A stretch of DNA of 6,874 bases, from the NCBI GenBank assembly GCA_009923965.1, contig RFSL01000051.1, forward strand, positions 1 to 6,874, given 5' to 3'. Shown here piece by piece: positions 1 to 5,153 of the stretch (its first letter is position 1; the number at the start of each line of letters is the position of its first letter). The notes under the pieces are model-generated. The model saw nothing but the letters and a program-made list of their open reading frames with translations, was not told the origin of the DNA and did no database searches. Both the position numbers and the translations under genes were made by a program. Origin of the DNA: Flavobacteriia bacterium (GTDB taxonomy: Bacteria > Bacteroidota > Bacteroidia > Flavobacteriales_D > Crocinitomicaceae).

Positions 1-494
1 ACGACCGAAATAGAAACATTAAATTGAAAACAATAAACGCTACAAAAGGACAGATTCTGCAAAGAAGTGGTGAACTAAACACAAAAGTGTTTACGGTTGA
101 AAGTGGTTTGTTGCGCAGTTACTCCATCGACAATAAAGGGAAAGAACATATTTATATGTTTGCACCAGAGAATTGGATTATTGCCGATAATTGCGAAGGA
201 GATATTCCTTGTGACTTGTATATAGATGCAATTGAAAATTCTACAATTACGGTAACAGAAAAGGACTTTACAAAATTAACCTCAGACAGGAAATCATTAA
301 TCAAGCGTATAAATGTTCTACAAAAAAGGGTCATTATGTTAATGAGCTCTTCCGCGGTTGAACGTTACCAACATTTTGTAGAAACGTATCCTGATATTAT
401 TCAAAGAGTTCCACAAAGAATGATAGCTTCTTATCTTGGAATTACTCCAGAAGCATTGAGTAGATTAAGAAAAGAAATATCAAAGAACAAATAA
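1..494 (+). CDS. Crp/Fnr-family transcriptional regulator, 5' end missing
   Basis: Cytoplasmic DNA-binding regulator. The frame is open from position 3 to the TAA at 492-494. A TTG at 24 could be called as a start, but the frame continues in from the window edge without a stop, and only about half of a cNMP-type beta-barrel sensor domain is present, so the true start is upstream. Counting from the TTG codon, the sensor part is about residues 1-85 (SGLLRSYS near 27-34, typical of Crp-type barrels), a dimerisation helix follows at about 88-118, and a short winged-helix HTH lies at about 120-150. The recognition helix has E143-A-L-S-R147, the ExxSR pattern that in FNR reads TTGA half-sites. Two cysteines (57 and 63) are present, but no FNR-like N-terminal Cys cluster can be judged because the start is missing. 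A matching palindrome lies 17 bp downstream of the stop. The family call is firm; the effector is unknown. Confidence 0.9.
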   Translation, partial: DRNRNIKLKTINATKGQILQRSGELNTKVFTVESGLLRSYSIDNKGKEHIYMFAPENWIIADNCEGDIPCDLYIDAIENSTITVTEKDFTKLTSDRKSLIKRINVLQKRVIMLMSSSAVERYQHFVETYPDIIQRVPQRMIASYLGITPEALSRLRKEISKNK

Positions 495-510
495 AATACA
501 AAATCACTTC

Positions 511-524
511 TTGACCTAGATCAA
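511..524. promoter_or_regulatory. FNR-type operator (TTGA-N6-TCAA)
   Basis: The sequence TTGACCTAGATCAA matches the FNR consensus TTGAT-N4-ATCAA at 9 of 10 defined positions, and its outer TTGA/TCAA arms are perfectly symmetric. It lies between the Crp/Fnr gene and the downstream CDGSH/YceI genes. Its centre (517.5) is 41.5 bp upstream of a start point predicted at about 559, the class II activator position. Binding by the adjacent regulator is inferred from that regulator's ExxSR helix. Confidence 0.65.
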
Positions 525-546
525 TGTACAATCTTTTAAAAAGTTA

Positions 547-559
547 CACCTTTGCATCA
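547..559 (+). promoter_or_regulatory. Candidate activated promoter, -7 element
   Basis: CACCTTTG at 547-554 matches the Bacteroidota -7 element TAnnTTTG at all but its first base. The expected transcription start is near 559, followed by a leader of about 20 nt to the ATG at 579. No good -33 TTG is visible at the usual 17-23 bp spacing, which fits a promoter that depends on an activator at 511-524. The start position is inferred from the element, not mapped. Confidence 0.45.
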
Positions 560-578
560 TGATAAGTATTTTATAAAA

Positions 579-665
579 ATGAAACCTATTGAACTCAATT
601 TCGAAAAAGAATACAAACAGAAATTACTAGAGCAAACAGAATTTTTAATGGCTAAATTAAATTAA
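579..665 (+). CDS. Small 28-aa hypothetical protein
   Basis: An ATG at 579 preceded by an A-rich leader (ttataaaa) opens a 28-codon frame ending in TAA at 663-665. The product is hydrophilic, rich in Lys, Glu and Leu, begins MKPIELNFEKEY, and could form one amphipathic helix. It has no cysteines, membrane segment or recognisable domain. It would be the first gene of the transcript from the FNR-site promoter and lies 20 nt before the CDGSH gene. It could be a real small protein, a leader peptide coupling translation to the next gene, or the decayed start of a longer gene. I do not recognise it. Confidence 0.4.
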   Translation: MKPIELNFEKEYKQKLLEQTEFLMAKLN

Positions 666-685
666 TCTTTAAATAAACAACAAAT

Positions 686-925
686 ATGAACAACGGACAA
701 GTAGCGGGAAAATCACCCCAAATGGAACAATTAGAAGAAGGAAAAACGTATGCATGGTGTACATGTGGTAAATCAGAAAATCAACCTTGGTGCAATGGAG
801 CTCACATGGGAAGTGAATTTACCCCAAAAGTTTTTAAAGCAGAGGAATCAAAAGCGGCTGCCATGTGTCTGTGTAAACAAACAAAAAATCCACCCTATTG
901 CGATGGCTCGCATGTTAGCTTATAA
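686..925 (+). CDS. CDGSH iron-sulfur domain protein, two clusters
   Basis: A 79-aa cytoplasmic protein with two complete CDGSH (mitoNEET-type) motifs, CxCx2(S/T)x3PxC(D/N)G(A/S)H. The first runs from Cys25 to His40, with ligands Cys25, Cys27, Cys36 and His40 and Asn37 replacing the usual Asp. The second runs from Cys61 to His76, with ligands Cys61, Cys63, Cys72 and His76, and is canonical. Each motif should bind one labile [2Fe-2S] cluster through three Cys and one His. Having two motifs in one chain resembles the CISD3/MiNT class, which works as a monomer. Family members are linked to redox sensing and to iron or cluster transfer; the role here is not known. The ATG at 686 follows an A-rich leader. 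Its place after an FNR-type site suggests redox-dependent expression. Confidence 0.93.
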   Translation: MNNGQVAGKSPQMEQLEEGKTYAWCTCGKSENQPWCNGAHMGSEFTPKVFKAEESKAAAMCLCKQTKNPPYCDGSHVSL

Positions 926-930
926 ATAAA

Positions 931-960
931 GTGACAATTCAACATATCTTAGTAACTTTG
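931..960 (+). promoter_or_regulatory. Bacteroidota-type promoter for the YceI pair
   Basis: TAACTTTG at 953-960 is a perfect TAnnTTTG -7 element. GTG at 931-933, 19 bp upstream, is a one-mismatch fit to the -33 TTG. Transcription would begin near 965, leaving an AT-rich leader of about 70 nt before the ATG at 1037. The YceI genes could therefore be transcribed on their own as well as by readthrough from the upstream promoter. Confidence 0.55.
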
Positions 961-1036
961 CTGATAAGCTTTTATGGCAATTTATCTGCAATACAATAAA
1001 TAAAAATTTAACCCTTTTTAAATAAAATATAAAAAC

Positions 1037-1612
1037 ATGAAAAAAATACTTATCACATTATCCGCAGCACTTGCATTGGTTTCATTCGTAGTATTAGACG
1101 CAGGAAGTTGGTCTTTGGATGCAGGGCACTCACGTTTGGGTTTTACTGTAAAACACATGGAGATTTCTGAAACTGTTGGTCAATTCGACAAATTCGATGT
1201 AAAAATAACAACTCCAAATGCAGACTTCTCTGATGCAACAATCGAATTAACCGCTGAGGCTAAAACTGTCAACACTTACCTTTCAATGCGTGATGATCAT
1301 TTACGTTCTGCTGATTTTTTCGATGTTGAAAAACACCCAACAATCACTTTCAAAAGTACATCTGTGAAAAAAGCAAAAGGAAATAACTATGTCATCAAAG
1401 GGAATTTTACCATGCACGGTGTTACAAAAACAGTTGTTTTAGCAGGTGTTCATAATGGGACAACTAAAAACAGAGCTGGTGCAGATTTAGCAGGATTGAA
1501 AATTTCAGGACTGATTAAAAGATCAGAATACGGAGTTGGTGTAACTATGCCAAACACAGTGGTTGCTGACGAAATTTACTTAAATGCTGATTTAGAGGTA
1601 TCTAAAAACTAA
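1037..1612 (+). CDS. YceI-family secreted lipid-binding-like protein (first copy)
   Basis: A 191-aa protein with an N-terminal signal sequence (MKK, then a hydrophobic core at about residues 4-20), so probably periplasmic. The rest is a YceI lipocalin-like beta-barrel. Family blocks in order are WSLDAGHSRLGFTVKHMEI (25-43), GQFDKFD (48-54), MRDDHLRSADFFDVEKHPTI (84-103), FTMHGVTK (124-131) and KRSEYGVG (161-168). YceI proteins bind long isoprenoid or fatty chains in the barrel; their physiological role is poorly defined and often linked to stress. The length is normal for the family. The start has an A-rich leader (taaaatataaaaac). The next gene is a second YceI protein 18 nt downstream, so the two are likely cotranscribed. 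Confidence 0.92.
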   Translation: MKKILITLSAALALVSFVVLDAGSWSLDAGHSRLGFTVKHMEISETVGQFDKFDVKITTPNADFSDATIELTAEAKTVNTYLSMRDDHLRSADFFDVEKHPTITFKSTSVKKAKGNNYVIKGNFTMHGVTKTVVLAGVHNGTTKNRAGADLAGLKISGLIKRSEYGVGVTMPNTVVADEIYLNADLEVSKN

Positions 1613-1630
1613 AAGTAAGAATCTCGAAAG

Positions 1631-2161
1631 ATGAAAGCATCGAAAATAGCTGCTTTATTGGTTCTTCTTGTAACAATTGGAACCGTACAAGCACAAAACT
1701 GGAAGATTTCTGAGAATCACAATATTGCCTTTTCAAACAAAGATGTAAGTGGTGTATTTAAAGAAATATCTGGAAGTATTATTTTCGATGCGACTAAACT
1801 TTCAAGTTCAAAATTCGACTTAAAAATCAAGGTTGAATCTATCAGTACAGGAAATGGTATTCAGAACAAACATGCGAAAGGTGAAGAATGGTTTGACGCT
1901 GATAAATACCCGAATATTGAATTTGTTTCTTCAAAAATTGAAAAAACAGAAACTGGTTATAAAGCAATTGGAAAATTAGCAATTCACGGCGTTAAAAAAG
2001 ATTGCTCTGTTCTTTTTACATTTGTTAAAAAAGGAAATAAAGCTACATTTATTGGTAAATTTAGTGTGGATAGAACGGATTTTGGAGTTGGTAAAAAAGG
2101 AGATGATGTATCCGAAATGTTAAAAATAATGGCAACAATTCCAGTAACATTAAATAAATAA
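1631..2161 (+). CDS. YceI-family secreted protein (second, divergent copy)
   Basis: A 176-aa protein with a signal peptide (hydrophobic core at about residues 7-19, likely cleavage after VQA21). The mature part has YceI features: WKISENHNIAF (24-34), GVFKEISGSIIFD (41-53), HAKGEEWFDADKYPNIEF (81-98), GKLAIHGVKKD (114-124) and DRTDFGVGKKGDD (147-159). It is clearly diverged from the copy just upstream: the HLRS block is replaced by KHAKGEEWF, and there is no obvious HS pair at the start of the domain. This makes it an old paralogue rather than a recent tandem duplication, and its ligand may differ. It lies 18 nt after the first copy and 7 nt before the membrane protein gene, which indicates one operon. 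Confidence 0.9.
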   Translation: MKASKIAALLVLLVTIGTVQAQNWKISENHNIAFSNKDVSGVFKEISGSIIFDATKLSSSKFDLKIKVESISTGNGIQNKHAKGEEWFDADKYPNIEFVSSKIEKTETGYKAIGKLAIHGVKKDCSVLFTFVKKGNKATFIGKFSVDRTDFGVGKKGDDVSEMLKIMATIPVTLNK

Positions 2162-2168
2162 AAAATTG

Positions 2169-2561
2169 ATGATAAAATACACCTTACTTGCTCTTATTTC
2201 CGGAGCCTTATCTGGATTTGGCTCGTATTTATATGCTTCTGTTTATCAAGAATTAACGGTGGTAGATTATAGCGGATTTATTCCATCAAGCTCCATTTTT
2301 ATTTCATGCTTCGTAGGCTGTATTTTAGCATCTGCTGGTCATGCTCTTTTTGTAAAATTCTTACCAAAAATCGGTGACATTATCTTTGGTTTCTTATTTG
2401 CCATCATTAGTTTTACTAGCATCTTGGGCGTTTTTAAAGCAACCTTGCCAGACAGTGATGATGAAAGTTTTTACTATTTGATTTATGGTTTTGCCATACC
2501 AATGCATTTCTTCCCCTTCATAGTTTGGAATACTATTAAACCGATATTTATTAGAAAATGA
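2169..2561 (+). CDS. Four-helix membrane protein of unknown function
   Basis: A 130-aa integral membrane protein. A TTG at 2166 is in frame, but the ATG at 2169 directly after it is the better start. Hydrophobic segments lie at about residues 3-24, 42-64, 69-90 and 101-122. The loop between the third and fourth is acidic (PDSDDES, 94-100) and the C-terminus is basic (IRK). The segments carry small-residue pairs (SGALSGFGS, CILASAGH), consistent with packed helices. There is no enzymatic motif and I do not recognise the family. The 7-nt gap after the second YceI gene suggests cotranscription, so it may work in the same envelope process, but this is inference from position. Confidence 0.8.
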   Translation: MIKYTLLALISGALSGFGSYLYASVYQELTVVDYSGFIPSSSIFISCFVGCILASAGHALFVKFLPKIGDIIFGFLFAIISFTSILGVFKATLPDSDDESFYYLIYGFAIPMHFFPFIVWNTIKPIFIRK

Positions 2562-2605
2562 TTTTCCAAAAGATCTTTACGTTCCAGCGAAATAGATCAT
2601 TTTCT
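2553..2605 (+). terminator. Possible terminator hairpin after the YceI cluster
   Basis: AGAAAATGAT (2553-2562) and ATCATTTTCT (2596-2605) are perfect 10-bp inverted repeats. The left arm covers the end of the membrane protein gene, and a pyrimidine-rich tract follows the right arm (ttctatttgttcttc). The 33-nt loop contains a separate 10-bp palindrome, AAAGATCTTT (2569-2578). The stem is AT-rich and the loop long, so it is weaker than a standard intrinsic terminator. Its position at the end of the cluster is the main support. Confidence 0.35.
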
Positions 2606-2770
2606 TTCTATTTGTTCTTCGAGAATTAGGATTAATCGTTAAAATAACAAAAAATTAACCCAATCAAACAGAAAAATGAGTTACTTGCGCCCTGAAATAA
2701 CTTATGCGTACAAGTTAATTTAAAGATTATAAAGCAATTAATATATCAATTTTTGAACAGCAAGCATTCT

Positions 2771-3421
2771 ATGTTAAAACAAGTAAAAATTTCGGTGCTA
2801 ATGGCTGTATACAATACCGATTTTTCTTACATCAAAAGAGCAATTGATTCAGTATTAATTCAGGATTTTCAAGATTTTGAACTCATTATTATCGACGATG
2901 GTAGTACTGTTAGTAATCGTGAGGCTTTGTTGCAATATGCTGAAAAAAACGAAAATAAAATAATTTATATCCGACATAGTAACCGAGGTCAATCAGAATC
3001 AATTAATCGCGGTATTTTAAACAGTGTAGGTGAATTTATAACCATAATTGATGGTGACGATGAATATAAATCGAATCATTTAAGCTCTTGTCTTCGAGAG
3101 ATAAAAGAGGAAGATTTGATTTGTTCCACCACTGAAACAATCGTTGATACGAACGACGATTATTATGTTCCAGATAAAAATGATACTAAAAAACTCATCC
3201 ATTTAGATGAAACGATCCTCTTTGGAACATTATTCGGACGTAAAAAAGTATTTTCAAGCTTTTCCTTTAAAAGTGGATTCGCCGCCGATGCTGATTTTTA
3301 TGAAAGAGCAAAAACTCAGTTTCGCGTAAAAAAAGTAGACCTGAGAACGTATATTTATCACAGAAACATTCCAAATAGTATTTGTTCAACCATTAAAAAA
3401 GAGAACCTGATCAATTCTTGA
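2771..3421 (+). CDS. Family 2 glycosyltransferase (GT-A fold)
   Basis: A 216-aa cytoplasmic or membrane-associated enzyme expected to transfer a sugar from a nucleotide donor to a polysaccharide or glycolipid acceptor. A TTG at 2753 extends the frame by 6 residues, but the ATG at 2771 puts the conserved first strand (ISVLMAVYN, 7-15) at the usual distance from the N-terminus. Motifs in order are IIIDDGS (39-45, nucleotide binding), NRGQSESINRG (71-81), the metal-binding DGDDE (94-98) and DADFYERA (173-180, at the expected place of the catalytic-base/acceptor region). It ends soon after YIYHRNIPNSI and lacks the C-terminal extension of many GT2 enzymes, so it is a minimal single-domain form. 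There are no membrane helices. The next glycosyltransferase gene starts 3 nt after its stop, so the pair is almost certainly cotranscribed. Donor and acceptor cannot be deduced. Confidence 0.9.
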   Translation: MLKQVKISVLMAVYNTDFSYIKRAIDSVLIQDFQDFELIIIDDGSTVSNREALLQYAEKNENKIIYIRHSNRGQSESINRGILNSVGEFITIIDGDDEYKSNHLSSCLREIKEEDLICSTTETIVDTNDDYYVPDKNDTKKLIHLDETILFGTLFGRKKVFSSFSFKSGFAADADFYERAKTQFRVKKVDLRTYIYHRNIPNSICSTIKKENLINS

Positions 3422-3424
3422 CCT

Positions 3425-4192
3425 ATGGCTTTCGACATTCGCCGTTTTCAACCAAATACTGATGTTATTATGGCATGCCATATTACTGGGGTGTATGATG
3501 TAAATCGCACTACAACGCTTGATGATGATAATTATGAATTAGTGCGTGATTGGGCTGAATCTGTTGCGGAACATCAATTACAAGGAATAATTTTTCATAA
3601 CAATTTCACTTCAGCAACCTGTGAAAAATTCAAAAATGACTATATTTCATTCATTAAAATAGATTACAACAATCAATTTAATCCCAATGTCTATCGGTAT
3701 TTTGTATACAATGATTTTCTGCAAAACCATGTACAGTTCTTCAAAAGTATTTTCGTTACTGATATAACAGATGTTACGCTGCTAAATAATCCATTTATTG
3801 ATTCCTATTTTATTGAAAATTCGACCGCTATCTTTTGTGGTGACGAGCCAAAAACACTCAACAATGATTGGATGAGGGATCATTCTACTAATCTACGAAA
3901 CAACATCAGCAATTATGCTGAATATGAAAGTAAGTTTGGATCTGAAACGCTTTTAAATTGCGGCGTAATAGGAAGTAAAGCTCCGATATTCTTTGATTTC
4001 ATTAAAAAGTTATGTGCTATTCACGAATATGCCAATAGCGCAAACCAAACGGCGTTTACAGGTGATATGGGGGCATTTAATTATTTAGCAAGAACAAAAT
4101 TTAATAGCTATTTGATACACGGTGCGCCCGTTAATACCGTATTTAAAATGTATGAAAACGAACGCCAAGATTGCTGGTTTAGACATAAGTGA
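3425..4192 (+). CDS. Putative glycosyltransferase with DITD motif
   Basis: A 255-aa protein without signal peptide or membrane helix. The ATG at 3425 follows the upstream GT2 stop by 3 nt. The layout resembles a GT-A nucleotide-sugar transferase: an N-terminal strand (DVIMACHIT, 13-21), a later strand leading into FVTDITDVTLLNNPF (110-124) with a DxxD-type metal site, then IFCGDEP (136-142), TLLNCGVIGSKAPIFFDF (175-192), TGDMGAFNYL (212-221) and a final HGAPVNTVFKMYE ending in WFRHK. LLN(A/C)G followed by GG or GS and a DM/DxxxFN block is the arrangement seen in several transferase families whose metal-binding strand reads 'TD-D-P'. I recognise the fold type, not a specific family. The pairing with GT2 points to a short glycan-building operon. 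The substrate is unknown. Confidence 0.65.
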   Translation: MAFDIRRFQPNTDVIMACHITGVYDVNRTTTLDDDNYELVRDWAESVAEHQLQGIIFHNNFTSATCEKFKNDYISFIKIDYNNQFNPNVYRYFVYNDFLQNHVQFFKSIFVTDITDVTLLNNPFIDSYFIENSTAIFCGDEPKTLNNDWMRDHSTNLRNNISNYAEYESKFGSETLLNCGVIGSKAPIFFDFIKKLCAIHEYANSANQTAFTGDMGAFNYLARTKFNSYLIHGAPVNTVFKMYENERQDCWFRHK

Positions 4193-4296
4193 TTTTTTTA
4201 GGGCCTCCAAAAAACAATTATTTGAAGGTCAATTATGCGTCCGTGGAAGCAGCAAAAAGCATTCAACAAATTAAGAGTCTCTTTGATAATTTATAA
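4189..4296 (+). CDS. 35-codon overlapping ORF, possible gene remnant
   Basis: A frame opening with GTG at 4189 overlaps the TGA of the upstream glycosyltransferase as GTGA, an arrangement typical of translational coupling. It runs to TAA at 4294-4296. The product begins VIFLGPPKNNYLKVNY and ends IKSLFDNL, with an amphipathic C-terminal helix (ASVEAAKSIQQIKSLFDNL). Its composition looks like real protein and its codons are ordinary for this window. It may be a small coupled protein, the C-terminal tail of a longer gene lost by deletion, or a frame-shifted extension of the upstream gene. No start other than GTG is available because a stop (TAA, 4186-4188) lies just upstream in the frame. I do not recognise the sequence. 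Confidence 0.35.
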   Translation: MIFLGPPKNNYLKVNYASVEAAKSIQQIKSLFDNL

Positions 4297-4447
4297 AAAT
4301 AAAGAATTACCTTTAAGATAAATAAACGAAATAAACCTTCGGTAATCTATCTATTTTTGGGTGTCTATACGATAGTTTGTTTCGCATATAAATGAGTATA
4401 CAACCATATTAAAGTGCATCTTAAAATAATTTTTCAACTGATTCGTA

Positions 4448-4469
4448 TTTGGTGTATATTTACACCAAA
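4448..4469. promoter_or_regulatory. ParD-type operator palindrome at the parDE promoter
   Basis: TTTGGTGTA (4448-4456) and TACACCAAA (4461-4469) are perfect 9-bp inverted repeats separated by TATT, ending 11 bp before the parD ATG. A 7-of-8 match to the -7 element TAnnTTTG (TATATTTA, 4455-4462) lies inside the palindrome, so a bound repressor would block the promoter. ParD antitoxins bind such sites through their ribbon-helix-helix domain to autoregulate. That this site is the operator is inferred from position and symmetry. Confidence 0.65.
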
Positions 4470-4480
4470 AATTAATTATC

Positions 4481-4720
4481 ATGAGAAGACAAAGCATTTC
4501 ATTTACAGAACCTAATGACGAATGGTTAAAGAATCAAATTGACAATAAAGAATATTCAAGCAAGAGTGAATTAGTTAATGATTTAATTCGACAAGCAAGA
4601 AATCAACAAAAGAAAATCGATTTAATTCGATTGAAATTAGACAAGGCTGAAAAATCTGGATTCACAACCGAATCTCAATCAGAAATTTTGAAGCAATCTA
4701 AAAGTATGCTTAATGGGTAA
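4481..4720 (+). CDS. parD: ParD-type antitoxin (type II toxin-antitoxin)
   Basis: A 79-aa antitoxin of the ParD/CopG-like type. The N-terminal ribbon-helix-helix domain consists of strand RQSISFT (3-9), helix A (about 12-22) and helix B (SKSELVNDLIRQA, about 27-39). It should dimerise and bind the palindrome just upstream. The C-terminal half is a charged helix (about 40-60) followed by SGFTTESQSEILKQSK (59-74), the usual toxin-embracing region. The gene looks intact and full length. Its end overlaps the toxin start by 8 nt, the normal arrangement for coupled expression. Because the toxin gene is interrupted, this antitoxin may now serve no neutralising role here, though it could still repress the locus or neutralise a related toxin elsewhere. 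Confidence 0.9.
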   Translation: MRRQSISFTEPNDEWLKNQIDNKEYSSKSELVNDLIRQARNQQKKIDLIRLKLDKAEKSGFTTESQSEILKQSKSMLNG

Positions 4721-5006
4721 ATACAAATTAAGCAATGTTGAAAAGGAAGATTTAATCCGAATCCATCATTACGGCCTTAAACAATTTGGAATGAAACAAG
4801 CAGACAGATACTTTGAATCTTTCTTTGTGCACTTTGAACTTATTGCGAAAAATCCACAATCATTCGAATCTGTAGATTTTATTAAATCAGGATATCAGCG
4901 TTGCGTTTGTGGTGTAGATTAAGATAGTATATTCTACAAAATGAACGAAGACGTCGTGGAAATCATGACAATCATCGGTAGACAGGACCTTAATCAATTG
5001 TTATAA
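4713..5006 (+). pseudogene. parE: ParE-type toxin interrupted by an in-frame stop
   Basis: ParE/RelE-fold toxin; ParE proteins poison DNA gyrase. The ATG at 4713 lies inside parD. The readable part is 69 codons: KYKLSNVEKEDLIRIHHYG, a second helix region ending at about residue 45 (HFELIAKNP), then GYQRCVCGVD. A TAA at 4920-4922 stops the frame. In the same frame 27 more sense codons follow (DSIFYKMNEDVVEIMTIIGRQD and a short tail) to TAA at 5004-5006. These are the expected last strands of ParE, including the typical IIGRQD ending. The full length would be about 97 residues, normal for the family. The stop sits in GAT-TAA-GAT, so it may come from a 6-bp insertion or one base change. The truncated product should lack activity. 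Restart at the ATG at 4941 would give only a fragment. Confidence 0.85.
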
Positions 5007-5013
5007 AGAAAAA

Positions 5014-5150
5014 CAGTTGCTAACACCCGTCTAGAAAAAAAGCCGTAATTTCAGTTACGAAAAACGATTATGGAAAAGCTTACGATTTTTGAACGCAAAT
5101 AATAAAGACTTTAATAATCGGCTTCTTCGCCAAGCCCAAAAACCGTTTAA
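5014..5150. repeat. Structured non-coding spacer, possible dispersed repeat
   Basis: No ORF fits between the toxin remnant and the GH99 gene. The stretch has several short perfect inverted repeats: AAGCCG (5040-5045) with CGGCTT (5119-5124), CGATTAT (5065-5071) with ATAATCG (5114-5120), CGTAA (5044-5048) with TTACG (5055-5059), and GGCTT (5120-5124) with AAGCC (5132-5136). The first two nest into one imperfect long hairpin. The left edge reads CAGTTGCTAACACCCG. The layout resembles the dispersed palindromic or attC-like elements found beside accessory genes in Bacteroidota, but a copy elsewhere in the genome is needed to call it a repeat. It could also hold the GH99 leader and promoter. Confidence 0.35.
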
Positions 5151-5153
5151 AGT

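Noticed and set aside
24..26. TTG at 24 as the start of the Crp/Fnr gene
   Set aside because: The frame is open to the window edge and the sensor domain would be only partial from here, so the gene almost certainly begins upstream of the window.
152..334. 60-codon minus-strand ORF inside the Crp/Fnr gene
   Set aside because: It lies entirely within a clearly coding + strand gene, and its product has no recognisable features; it is a frame shadow.
931..942. GTGACAATTCAA as a second FNR-like site upstream of the YceI genes
   Set aside because: The half-sites are 4 bp apart instead of 6 and the centre would be near -28 of the predicted start, which does not fit an activator site.
2753..2770. 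TTG at 2753 as the GT2 start
   Set aside because: It adds six residues before the conserved N-terminal strand, and the in-frame ATG at 2771 gives the usual family N-terminus.
4306..4358. ATTACC/GGTAAT inverted repeat with a following T run as a terminator
   Set aside because: The stem is only 6 bp with a 29-nt spacer, which is too weak to separate from chance in AT-rich DNA.
5084..5091. GATTTTTG as a -7 promoter element for GH99
   Set aside because: It is a one-mismatch match in AT-rich sequence without a convincing -33 partner; such matches are frequent here.
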